The translations under genes were made by a program, and so were the position numbers. Of a stretch of DNA of 5,309 nucleotides, positions 1 to 5,309 are shown in pieces; the first letter of the stretch is position 1, and every line of letters begins with the position of its first letter. Below the pieces are notes generated by a model, which worked only from the letters and a program-made list of their open reading frames with translations, was not told where the DNA came from and did no database searches. Origin of the DNA: Gammaproteobacteria bacterium (lineage in GTDB: Bacteria > Pseudomonadota > Gammaproteobacteria > HK1); the NCBI GenBank assembly GCA_013042035.1, contig JABDQX010000065.1:1-5309 (forward strand), given 5' to 3'.

Positions 1-1648
1 CCTGTATCTCCCGAATCGGGTCCAAACCAAAGCGGTACGGGATGCGCCCGACGACCATTTTCAACAATCCTTCGCGGATGGCCTCGGGAGAGTCCATGGC
101 AACCACATAAAAATCACTGGAAGGCGCATCCGGATAGGAGCGCTCGGGGATGATTCCCTGGTTGACGAGGTGGGCATTGGCGACGATCCGCGATGTGGCG
201 GCTTGGCGAAATATTTCGGTAAGCCGAACGGTGGGAATTCTTTTCGATGCGATGACATCGGCGAGCACCGCACCGGGTCCGACCGGAGGCAGTTGATCCA
301 CATCCCCAACCATCACCAACCCGGCCCGATCCGGAATCGCGCGTAGTAATTGACTCATCAACACGATATCCACCATGGATGCCTCATCCAGGATCACCAG
401 ATCGGTTTCCAGCGGACAATTGTGATTGCGCTTGAATCCCATAATGCCGGGGTCGAACTCCAGTGCGCGATGGATGGTGCTGGCGGGGAATCCGGTAGAC
501 TCCGAGAGACGTTTGGCGGCCCGGCCGGTAGGCGCGCAAAGAAGCGGGTTCGCACCCTTGGCGCACAGGATCCGCAAAATGCTATTGATGACCGTGGTCT
601 TGCCAACCCCCGGCCCACCGGTAATCACGGTCAGCTTGCTGGTGACCGCCGCGAAAACGCCCTGGCGCTGAGAGTCCGACAATTTCATCCCGGTCTTTTG
701 CTCGACCCAGACAGCCGCCTTTTCCGTATCGATGGGACCCCAGGGGACCGGGTGGCGCAAGAGCCGCTGGATGTGATCGGCAACACTGACTTCCGCATTC
801 CAAAGGGTAGTGAGAAAAACGCAGGGTTGCTCCCCGATCAATTCCAGGGTCAGACGCTTGTCCCGCACCTCGGCATCGATGGCGTCCTCGATAATAGAGA
901 CGGGGATTGCCAGCAGTGCCGAAGCATCGGTTATCAGCGCGGCGCGCTCCCGGGCACAGTGACCTTCCGCGGATAATTCCTGGAGGAGGTGGAGGATCCC
1001 GGCGCGGGCGCGCATGGGCGAATCGCGGGGAATGCCAAGACGCTCGGCCAGGGAATCGGCGGTGGCGAACCCCATGCCGTGGATATCCAAGGCCAAACGG
1101 TAGGGGTTCTCCCGCACACGCTCGATAGCGTCATTGCCGTAGGTTTTGAAGATACGCACCGCGCGCGCGCTACCAAGACCGTAGGAACGCAGGAAGACCA
1201 TGATCTCCCGAATCGCCCGCTGTCCGGCCCAGGCCGCAACGATGGAGGCCCGGCGCGTGGGTCCGAGACCGGGCAGCTCCGTCAGGCGCTCGGGTTCATT
1301 CTCAATGACATCGAATACCCTTTCACCGAATGCCTTGACCAACTTCCGGGCAAAGTGAGGGCCGATCCCTCGCACCATCCCGGAACCGAGATAGCGCTCG
1401 ATCCCCTCGCGGGTACTGGGCGGTACCACCTGCAAATGTTCGGCGCTAAATTGCCGCCCATGGGCCTTGTCGTTTATCCACTTGCCCTGGCATTCCACAT
1501 ACTCGCCCGGAGATACCGCGGCAGTGGTGCCCACCACGGTAGCAAGATCCGAGTGCCCACGCACTTTGACGCGCAGAACGCAAAAGCCGCTTTCCTCGTT
1601 GTGGAAAACGACACGCTCCACCGCTCCGGTGAGGCGCTCACCGGTCAT
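1..1648 (-). CDS. recD2: RecD2-type ATP-dependent DNA helicase, N-terminal 549 codons (C-terminus beyond left edge)
   Basis: This is a stand-alone SF1B helicase of the RecD2 family, cytosolic enzymes that unwind DNA 5' to 3' in repair and replication-fork maintenance. The frame is open from the ATG at 1648 to the left edge. Residues 1-75 resemble the RecD2 N-terminal OB-like domain. Residues 88-137 hold helix-hairpin-helix-like stretches (GIGP at 94-97, LPGLGP at 125-130). The motor follows: Walker A GGPGVGKTT (344-352), CAPTGRAAKR (371-380), Walker B VILDEASMVD (418-427), GDVDQLPPVGPG (448-459) and LTEIFRQA (476-483). The family is usually about 700-750 residues, so the last quarter, with motifs V and VI, lies outside. 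The start is fixed by an in-frame TGA at 1661-1663, with no other ATG between it and 1648, and by GGAG five bases upstream. The motor order and the presence of the long N-terminal region favour RecD2 over the RecD subunit of RecBCD or a TraA relaxase. Confidence 0.94.
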   Translation of the reverse strand, partial: MTGERLTGAVERVVFHNEESGFCVLRVKVRGHSDLATVVGTTAAVSPGEYVECQGKWINDKAHGRQFSAEHLQVVPPSTREGIERYLGSGMVRGIGPHFARKLVKAFGERVFDVIENEPERLTELPGLGPTRRASIVAAWAGQRAIREIMVFLRSYGLGSARAVRIFKTYGNDAIERVRENPYRLALDIHGMGFATADSLAERLGIPRDSPMRARAGILHLLQELSAEGHCARERAALITDASALLAIPVSIIEDAIDAEVRDKRLTLELIGEQPCVFLTTLWNAEVSVADHIQRLLRHPVPWGPIDTEKAAVWVEQKTGMKLSDSQRQGVFAAVTSKLTVITGGPGVGKTTVINSILRILCAKGANPLLCAPTGRAAKRLSESTGFPASTIHRALEFDPGIMGFKRNHNCPLETDLVILDEASMVDIVLMSQLLRAIPDRAGLVMVGDVDQLPPVGPGAVLADVIASKRIPTVRLTEIFRQAATSRIVANAHLVNQGIIPERSYPDAPSSDFYVVAMDSPEAIREGLLKMVVGRIPYRFGLDPIREIQ

Positions 1649-1755
1649 GGGGGCTCCGCATCAGAACCGGACACCAATACCGGTAACGATTTGGATATCA
1701 TCGTTCGTAACCATGGGGCACCGTTCTCTCGTGGTGCCACTTCCGCGATTCTCAT
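1645..1755 (-). CDS. Possible 36-residue small ORF overlapping the recD2 start (ATGA)
   Basis: A small open frame runs from an ATG at 1753-1755 to a TGA at 1645-1647. The stop overlaps the recD2 ATG in the ATGA arrangement typical of translationally coupled genes. It begins MRIAEVAPRENGAPW and ends SGSDAEPP. GAGG lies nine bases before its ATG, a usable Shine-Dalgarno spacing. I recognise no family, see no membrane segment, and its third-position GC is only about half. It could be a leader ORF that sets recD2 translation, or a chance ORF in GC-rich DNA. A second ORF overlaps it in another frame (1661-1792, 43 residues, ending VTGIGVRF), so at most one is likely real. Confidence 0.25.
   Translation of the reverse strand: MRIAEVAPRENGAPWLRTMISKSLPVLVSGSDAEPP
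1654..1657 (-). promoter_or_regulatory. Shine-Dalgarno site of recD2
   Basis: GGAG is read on the minus strand five bases before the ATG at 1648. It supports that ATG as the start. It lies inside the 3' end of the candidate upstream small ORF, which would let the two be translationally coupled. Confidence 0.6.
1717..1738. repeat. Inverted repeat GGCACC-N10-GGTGCC upstream of recD2
   Basis: Perfect six-base GC-rich arms at 1717-1722 and 1733-1738 are separated by ten bases, and could form a hairpin in the recD2 leader transcript. It lies about 70-90 bases before the recD2 start and inside both candidate small ORFs. It could be a leader structure or a protein-binding site; the sequence alone does not decide. 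Confidence 0.35.
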
Positions 1756-1820
1756 TGATCCGGTCCTCGAATCGGCAAGGGATTGTGTTCATTTACGGAC
1801 AATTTCCATCGATACCGCAG

Positions 1821-1858
1821 CGCGCTTGTGATTAGGTCTGCTTTGTCACATTAACGCG
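1821..1858. repeat. Interrupted inverted repeat (CGCG..TGTGA-N14-TCACA..CGCG)
   Basis: TGTGA at 1827-1831 pairs with TCACA at 1846-1850, and an outer CGCG at 1821-1824 pairs with CGCG at 1855-1858. The half-sites resemble CRP half-sites, but the 14-base gap is far from the six-base CRP spacing, so I do not call a CRP site. It could be an RNA hairpin in the glcB-recD2 spacer or an operator. No U-tract follows on either strand. Confidence 0.3.
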
Positions 1859-1873
1859 AAGCTTATCCGGAAT

Positions 1874-1917
1874 AGGAAGTAACTTCCTGATTATCCTGTT
1901 TCTTATAGGCGTTACTT
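1874..1917. repeat. 15-base palindrome with a competing inverted partner, downstream of glcB
   Basis: AGGAAGTAACTTCCT at 1874-1888 is a perfect odd-centred palindrome. Part of it, AAGTAAC at 1877-1883, is also the exact reverse complement of GTTACTT at 1911-1917. The segment can therefore fold locally or pair with the distal arm, but not both. It lies about 45-90 bases past the glcB stop in the direction of transcription. It may protect or end the glcB mRNA, but no U-tract follows, so it is not a classical intrinsic terminator. A dimeric repressor site is the alternative. Confidence 0.35.
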
Positions 1918-1962
1918 ATCCCCGTCTGACGTTTCCGATGCCTCACTTCCATCTGCGGCTGG

Positions 1963-4146
1963 TTATGATCTCAGTCCCACCAATTTGTGCCGAAACGCAT
2001 GCAGCGTGGGTTCCGTATATCCATTCGCCACGGCTCGTCCGCGCAGAATAAGCTCCCTGGCTGCCTGGAACGCGATGCCGTCGCAGTTCGGGGCCATATC
2101 GGTATAGTCCGGATCACCGCTGTTTTGACGATCCACCACCGCCGCCATGCGGCGCAGCGTCTCCATCACCTGCTCTTCCGTGATGATGCCGTGGTGTAGC
2201 CAGTTGGCGATATGCTGGCTGGAGATGCGCAAGGTAGCACGGTCTTCCATCAGGCCGATGTCATTGATATCAGGCACCTTTGAGCACCCGATGCCCTGAT
2301 CGATCCAACGCACCACGTAACCCAGTATTCCCTGGACATTATTATCGAGCTCCGCCTTTACGTCTGCGGGCGGCCAGTTGGTTTTCTCGGCCAGGGGGAA
2401 ATGCAAGATGGTGTCCAGGCTTGCCCGTTGTCGGGTGGCGATTTCCCGTTGGCACGCGCCAACGTCCACCTGGTGATAGTGCATCGCATGGAGTGTGGCG
2501 GCGGTAGGGGAGGGGACCCAGGCGGTGCTCGCTCCCGCCATGGGATGGCCGGCCTTGGCCGCCATCATGGCGCGCATTTCATCGGGCATCGTCCACATAC
2601 CCTTGCCGATCTGGGCCTTGCCCGCCAGACCACAGGCGAGACCAATATCCACATTCCAGTCTTCATAGGCCAGCAGCCAGGGGGCCGTCTTCATTTCCGC
2701 CTTGCGCAGCATGGGACCTGCTTCCATGGCGGTATGCATCTCGTCTCCGGTGCGATCCAAGAACCCGGTGTTGATGAAGATAACTCGCGCTTTTGCCGCC
2801 CGAATGCATTCCTTCAAGTTGACGGTGGTACGCCGCTCTTCGTCCATGATGCCGATCTTCAGGGTATTTTCCGCCAGCCCCAGGGCCTCTTCCACACGGG
2901 CAAACAGTTCCACGGTAAAGGCGACTTCCTCGGGTCCGTGCATTTTTGGCTTGACGATGTAGACACTACCCGTCCTGCTGTTGCGGAGTGGGCTTTCTCC
3001 TTTGAGATCATGCATGGCGATGAGGCTCGTCATCATGCCATCGAGAATCCCTTCGTAGATTTCCTCTCCATTTCCGGTCAGCACCGCATCGTTGGTCATC
3101 AGATGTCCGACATTGCGTACCAACAGCAAACTTCGTCCCGGCAGAGTCAGCGTGGCGCCATCCGGGGTTTGATAGGTACGGTCCTCGTTCAAGCCGCGGG
3201 TCAGGGATTTACCGTTTTTCTCGAAGGTTTCCTGTAGTTCACCTTTCATCAAGCCAAGCCAGTTGCGGTAAACCAGCACCTTGTCCTCGGCATTGACGGC
3301 GGCCACCGAATCCTCGCAATCCTGGATCGTCGTTAGCGCGGATTCGAGTACGATATCTTTGATACCCGCGGGACTTTCCTTGCCGATGGGATGATTTCGA
3401 TCGAGCTGAATTTCCATATGCAGGTTATGGTTTTTCAACAGGACGGCGGTGAGTTGTCCGTTGTCCTCGTGGTATCCCACGAATTTATCACCGTCGGTCA
3501 GCTCGGTCTCGCTGCCGTCGGCCAGTGTTATCACCAGCCGTGCCCCGTCACGGGAGAAACCGACAACCTCCGCATGGTTACTCCGGGCGAGTGGGGCGGA
3601 CTGATCCAGAAACCCATTGGCATATGCCATCACCCTGACGCCACGCGCCGGGTTGTAACCGGCCCCACGTTCCGCCCCATTCTCCTCCGGAAGCACATCG
3701 GTACCATACAGGGCATCATAGAGGCTTCCCCACCGGGCATTGGCGGCATTCAATGCGTAGCGCGCATTGTTCACCGGCACCACCAGTTGTGGGCCGGCAA
3801 GGGTGGCAATCTCCGAATCCACGTTCTCGGTGGTTATCCGAAAGTCCGGACCTTCCGGGACCAGATAGCCGATATCTTGCAGAAACTGCCTATAGGCTAC
3901 CGGGTCGTGGGGTTTGCTTTTGTGTTCCAGGTGCCATGTGTCGATTTTGGCCTGTAGTTGATCGCGCTTTTCCAGCAACGCCCTGTTCCTGGGAGAGAGA
4001 TCGTGGATGATCGCCGAAAAGGATTGCCAGAAGGCATCGGCTTCAATACCGGTGCCCGGTATGATTTCCTCGACAACCAGATCAAAAAGGGGTTTTGCGA
4101 TTTGGAGATCGCCATGGGTAATATATTTGCTAATGCGTTGTGTCAT
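1963..4146 (-). CDS. glcB: Malate synthase G, complete (727 residues)
   Basis: The enzyme condenses glyoxylate with acetyl-CoA to malate and CoA, a cytosolic Mg2+-dependent step of the glyoxylate bypass and of glycolate use. The 727-residue length fits the monomeric G isoform (about 720), not the shorter A isoform (about 530). After an N-terminal helical part and the inserted beta-rich region (about 140-260) comes the TIM-barrel core. Catalytic-site matches to the E. coli enzyme are the arginine in LPGRSLL (R338), the Mg2+-binding acidic residues in MDEERRT (about E436) and GFLDRTGDE (D464), the cysteine in GIGCSKVPDI (C621) and the general base in LMEDRATLR (D635). None of the expected motifs is missing. 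The ATG at 4146 follows a strong Shine-Dalgarno sequence. No isocitrate lyase or glycolate oxidase gene adjoins it. An upstream ribbon-helix-helix gene in the same direction could affect its expression. Confidence 0.97.
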   Translation of the reverse strand: MTQRISKYITHGDLQIAKPLFDLVVEEIIPGTGIEADAFWQSFSAIIHDLSPRNRALLEKRDQLQAKIDTWHLEHKSKPHDPVAYRQFLQDIGYLVPEGPDFRITTENVDSEIATLAGPQLVVPVNNARYALNAANARWGSLYDALYGTDVLPEENGAERGAGYNPARGVRVMAYANGFLDQSAPLARSNHAEVVGFSRDGARLVITLADGSETELTDGDKFVGYHEDNGQLTAVLLKNHNLHMEIQLDRNHPIGKESPAGIKDIVLESALTTIQDCEDSVAAVNAEDKVLVYRNWLGLMKGELQETFEKNGKSLTRGLNEDRTYQTPDGATLTLPGRSLLLVRNVGHLMTNDAVLTGNGEEIYEGILDGMMTSLIAMHDLKGESPLRNSRTGSVYIVKPKMHGPEEVAFTVELFARVEEALGLAENTLKIGIMDEERRTTVNLKECIRAAKARVIFINTGFLDRTGDEMHTAMEAGPMLRKAEMKTAPWLLAYEDWNVDIGLACGLAGKAQIGKGMWTMPDEMRAMMAAKAGHPMAGASTAWVPSPTAATLHAMHYHQVDVGACQREIATRQRASLDTILHFPLAEKTNWPPADVKAELDNNVQGILGYVVRWIDQGIGCSKVPDINDIGLMEDRATLRISSQHIANWLHHGIITEEQVMETLRRMAAVVDRQNSGDPDYTDMAPNCDGIAFQAARELILRGRAVANGYTEPTLHAFRHKLVGLRS

Positions 4147-4155
4147 GGTTTGTTG

Positions 4156-4163
4156 CTCCTCCC
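4156..4163 (-). promoter_or_regulatory. Strong Shine-Dalgarno site of glcB
   Basis: GGGAGGAG on the minus strand lies nine bases before the glcB ATG at 4146. This fixes the start and predicts efficient initiation. The rest of the 124-base gap up to 4270 should hold the glcB promoter, but I find no clear -35/-10 pair in it. Confidence 0.8.
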
Positions 4164-4239
4164 ATCATTTGACGGTAATTCTCTCACTCACTTATTGGCA
4201 GGTGTTATTTCCCACTCTAAACCGCAATCCCGACGCGAA

Positions 4240-4277
4240 CGGATACCATAGCCGATGTTATAGGTACGCTTTATCCG
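4240..4277. repeat. Imperfect hairpin at the 3' end of the ribbon-helix-helix gene
   Basis: CGGATA at 4240-4245 pairs with TATCCG at 4272-4277. An inner ACC(T)ATA/TATGGT pairing extends the stem on the minus-strand transcript with an internal loop and a bulged base. It spans the stop codon of the small regulator gene (4271-4273). Without a following U-run it is a weak terminator candidate. It could equally be an mRNA end structure or chance. Confidence 0.25.
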
Positions 4278-4483
4278 AGCTGTGCCTGTTGCAGCAATCC
4301 TTCTTTTCCCATTTCCTGTTGGATACCCGTTGTCACATACAACCGAACCTGTCCACTAACGGTACGCTCGTTGCGAGTAGCCAATTCGGTTACCTGTTTG
4401 TGCAAGGAGAGAGGCAATCGGACGCAGATCGTTGAGTTCGGGGAGGGTTCTCCCTCAGATGTTTTGTGCAATTTTTGGGACAT
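4271..4483 (-). CDS. Small ribbon-helix-helix (Arc/CopG-like) DNA-binding protein
   Basis: This 70-residue protein has the shape of a ribbon-helix-helix regulator, a fold that dimerises and places a two-stranded beta-sheet in the DNA major groove. Residues 17-24 (STICVRLP) fit the beta-strand with alternating side chains. Residues 25-37 form helix A (LSLHKQVTELATR). NERTVSG makes the turn, and residues 43-58 form helix B. The first 16 residues look flexible, and the tail is Gln- and Leu-rich. Most RHH proteins of this size are autorepressors, antitoxins or accessory-element regulators, but no toxin-like partner overlaps it. It is divergent from the Cro/CI-like gene and reads toward glcB 124 bases away. 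The ATG at 4483 has only a weak Shine-Dalgarno (AGAG), suggesting low output. The fold is called from pattern, not a search; its target is unknown. Confidence 0.72.
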   Translation of the reverse strand: MSQKLHKTSEGEPSPNSTICVRLPLSLHKQVTELATRNERTVSGQVRLYVTTGIQQEMGKEGLLQQAQLG

Positions 4484-4504
4484 TTGTTAGACTCTGTATT
4501 TAAT
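4475..4504 (+). promoter_or_regulatory. Weak candidate promoter of the Cro/CI-like regulator
   Basis: TTGGGA (4475-4480) and TTTAAT (4499-4504) lie 18 bases apart on the plus strand. An alternative pair is TTGTTA (4484-4489) with AGTAAT (4507-4512) at 17 bases. Either would overlap the start of the opposing gene or its leader, giving converging initiation over the spacer. The choice between them is uncertain. Confidence 0.2.
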
Positions 4505-4523
4505 TGAGTAATCACATGCGTAC

Positions 4524-4552
4524 ATTATGGAATTATTTATTTCCACAATCAA
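4524..4552 (-). promoter_or_regulatory. Sigma70-like promoter of the ribbon-helix-helix gene
   Basis: On the minus strand, TTGATT (4547-4552) and CATAAT (4524-4529) are separated by exactly 17 bases. They match the -35 and -10 consensus at four and five of six positions. Transcription would begin near 4517, about 34 bases before the ATG at 4483. The spacer and -10 box overlap an inverted repeat, pointing to repression at this promoter. Confidence 0.55.
4528..4545. promoter_or_regulatory. Candidate operator: TGGAA-N8-TTCCA inverted repeat
   Basis: Perfect five-base arms at 4528-4532 and 4541-4545 flank an eight-base AT-rich centre. The 18-base size suits a dimeric Cro/CI-like or ribbon-helix-helix repressor. 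It lies inside the promoter of the minus-strand regulator gene and 26 bases before the start of the plus-strand regulator, so one bound dimer could affect both. Which protein binds it is inference. Confidence 0.45.
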
Positions 4553-4570
4553 GCTGTTTGGAATCGAAGG

Positions 4571-4960
4571 ATGCCAATAGGTGAGCGACTAAAAGAGGAA
4601 CGTAATCGTTTGGGGTTAAATCAAACGGATTTTGGCAAGCTTTGTTGTGTCACAAGACAAACGCAAAGACTCTATGAAAAAGGGGAAAGAACTCCTGACT
4701 CCAAATACCTCGCCGCCATAGCCAAAGTAGGCGCGGATATCTTGTATATCGTTACCGGAGAACGAAATGCGGTCAGTGTTCGGCGATTGGAAGGTGGAGA
4801 GGAAAGACTGAAGCCGGATGAGGCTGTGCTGTTGGATAACTATCGCCACCTAAGCGGTCGCAATCGAGAAATCATCCAGAAAACAAGCGCTGCGCTTGCG
4901 CAACGGGAGCAGGATGAAGTTAATCCCCAATCCGCACGACAAGAAGCCATCAGAATCTGA
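4571..4960 (+). CDS. Cro/CI-like helix-turn-helix (XRE family) transcriptional regulator
   Basis: This 129-residue protein begins with a Cro/CI-type DNA-binding domain (about 3-66). It contains the helix-turn-helix LNQTDFGKLCCVTRQTQ (about 16-32), then YEKGERTPDSKYL and GADILYIVTGER, the order seen in prophage- and island-borne repressors. Here GADILYIVTGER replaces the catalytic peptidase part of full CI repressors, so RecA-stimulated self-cleavage is not expected. Residues 82-112 (LLDNYRHLSGRNREIIQ) form a helical tail, probably for dimerisation; the end is polar. Two adjacent cysteines (C25, C26) precede the recognition helix, which is unusual. GGAA lies seven bases before the ATG, and no other start is in frame nearby. 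It is divergent from the ribbon-helix-helix gene over an 87-base spacer and could repress one or both promoters there. The S1-like gene follows 82 bases downstream. Confidence 0.88.
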   Translation: MPIGERLKEERNRLGLNQTDFGKLCCVTRQTQRLYEKGERTPDSKYLAAIAKVGADILYIVTGERNAVSVRRLEGGEERLKPDEAVLLDNYRHLSGRNREIIQKTSAALAQREQDEVNPQSARQEAIRI

Positions 4961-5042
4961 CGCGCCTTAGGAAAAGCTAAATACCCAAGCAGCCCCATCA
5001 ACTGCCACAATCCAAAAACACCCACAGTAACCGATCCTCCCC

Positions 5043-5309
5043 ATGAATCATTCCAACGGACATGAGCAACAAACCGACCTCATCGGTCGCACCCTGAAGG
5101 CCAAGGTATCCAAAGTACACAACGACAGTTGCTTCCTGGAACTGCTCGATGAGGAAACCGGCAAACCGCTTGCCCTTGGCAGACTCAATCAACAAGACAG
5201 CCTGGCCTGGGAGAGGGCGGAATTGCTGGAAGACATCCCGAAATACGCGGTGGGGGAAACCATCGAACAGGTTTACGTCAGCAGCAAACGCTACGAACAG
5301 GGACAACTC
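5043..5309 (+). CDS. S1-like (OB-fold) domain protein, N-terminal 89 codons (continues past right edge)
   Basis: The frame is open from the ATG at 5043 to the right edge. After a polar start (MNHSNGHEQQ), residues 13-37 (LIGRTLKAKVSKVHNDSCFL) and 70-89 (VGETIEQVYVSSKRYEQGQL) resemble the opening and closing strands of an S1 RNA-binding domain, with a longer acidic and helical insertion between them. An RNA- or single-strand-binding role is therefore possible, but the rest of the protein is unseen and the match is weak. Its third codon positions are GC-rich, supporting it over the antisense frame at 4998-5306. An in-frame stop at 5028-5030 fixes the start to this ATG unless a shorter one is used. 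No Shine-Dalgarno precedes it; instead CCTCCCC lies directly upstream. It may be co-transcribed with the regulator gene 82 bases upstream. Confidence 0.7.
   Translation, partial: MNHSNGHEQQTDLIGRTLKAKVSKVHNDSCFLELLDEETGKPLALGRLNQQDSLAWERAELLEDIPKYAVGETIEQVYVSSKRYEQGQL

Larger units (their letters stand above)
1649..1962. other. Intergenic region between glcB and recD2
   Basis: Flanking genes are both on the minus strand, so this holds the 3' end of glcB transcripts and the leader of recD2. It contains the candidate 36-residue ORF, an overlapping 43-residue ORF, and inverted repeats at 1717-1738, 1821-1858 and 1874-1917. I find no convincing sigma70 promoter for recD2 and no hairpin followed by a T-run on the minus strand, so whether glcB and recD2 are co-transcribed cannot be decided. 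The long plus-strand frame that crosses this region is antisense to recD2 and does not look like a gene. Confidence 0.6.

Noticed and set aside
350..1831. Long plus-strand open frames (208 and 280 codons) opposite recD2
   Set aside because: They are antisense to a helicase with all expected motifs, have low-complexity Arg/Gly/Pro-rich products without a family, and reflect GC-rich codon bias.
1827..1850. CRP site (TGTGA ... TCACA)
   Set aside because: The half-sites are 14 bases apart instead of six, so CRP would not fit; kept only as an inverted repeat.
2401..3957. Plus-strand open frames (278 and 188 codons) opposite glcB
   Set aside because: They lie inside a complete malate synthase G gene and show no domain or start signal of their own.
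4262..4369. Direct repeat GGTACGCT (4263-4270 and about 4363-4370) as an attachment-site pair
   Set aside because: Eight bases is too short to exceed chance, and no integrase or tRNA gene is near.
3958..4435. Plus-strand frames crossing the glcB start, the gap and the small regulator gene
   Set aside because: They run antisense through two supported genes and a strong Shine-Dalgarno site; the products look random.
4271..4960. Toxin-antitoxin pair
   Set aside because: The RHH and Cro/CI-like genes are divergent, both look like DNA-binding proteins, and no toxin fold is visible next to either.
4968..4981. Possible terminator TTAG-GAAAAG-CTAA after the Cro/CI-like gene
   Set aside because: The stem is only four base pairs and AT-rich with no T-run after it.
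4998..5306. Minus-strand 102-codon frame opposite the S1-like gene
   Set aside because: The plus-strand frame has the expected GC-rich third positions and an S1-like pattern; this one is a hydrophobic shadow.

Overview
The window looks like chromosomal DNA of a Gram-negative proteobacterium of moderately high GC. The evidence is the proteobacterial-type malate synthase G, a stand-alone RecD2 helicase and the purine-rich Shine-Dalgarno sites. I cannot name the species. Two core metabolic or repair genes on the minus strand (about 1-4146) lie next to a small regulatory and accessory segment (about 4271-5309). The DNA around 4480-4570 is clearly more AT-rich than its surroundings.

Layout from left to right. 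Positions 1-1648 (minus) hold the N-terminal 549 codons of a RecD2-type 5'-3' DNA helicase, whose C-terminus runs off the left edge. Positions 1649-1962 are a 314-base intergenic stretch. It has several inverted repeats and a possible 36-codon ORF whose stop overlaps the recD2 start codon (ATGA). Positions 1963-4146 (minus) hold a complete malate synthase G gene (glcB) with a strong Shine-Dalgarno sequence and the recognisable catalytic residues. Positions 4271-4483 (minus) encode a 70-residue protein that looks like a ribbon-helix-helix (Arc/CopG-like) DNA-binding protein. Positions 4571-4960 (plus, divergent) encode a 129-residue Cro/CI-like helix-turn-helix regulator of a type common in prophages and islands. 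From 5043 to the right edge (plus) is the start of a gene with an S1-like (OB-fold) N-terminus and no visible Shine-Dalgarno sequence.

Relations between the genes. The two small regulators are transcribed divergently from an 87-base AT-rich spacer. The spacer contains a good sigma70-like promoter for the ribbon-helix-helix gene (TTGATT, 17 bases, CATAAT), and an inverted repeat (TGGAA-N8-TTCCA) sits inside that promoter. This is the layout of a two-regulator control switch, and it is the most interesting part of the window. The ribbon-helix-helix gene reads toward glcB with no obvious U-tract terminator between them, so read-through into glcB is possible. No isocitrate lyase or glycolate oxidase genes are visible beside glcB. 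I see no CRISPR array, tRNA, rRNA, transposase or clear attachment site.
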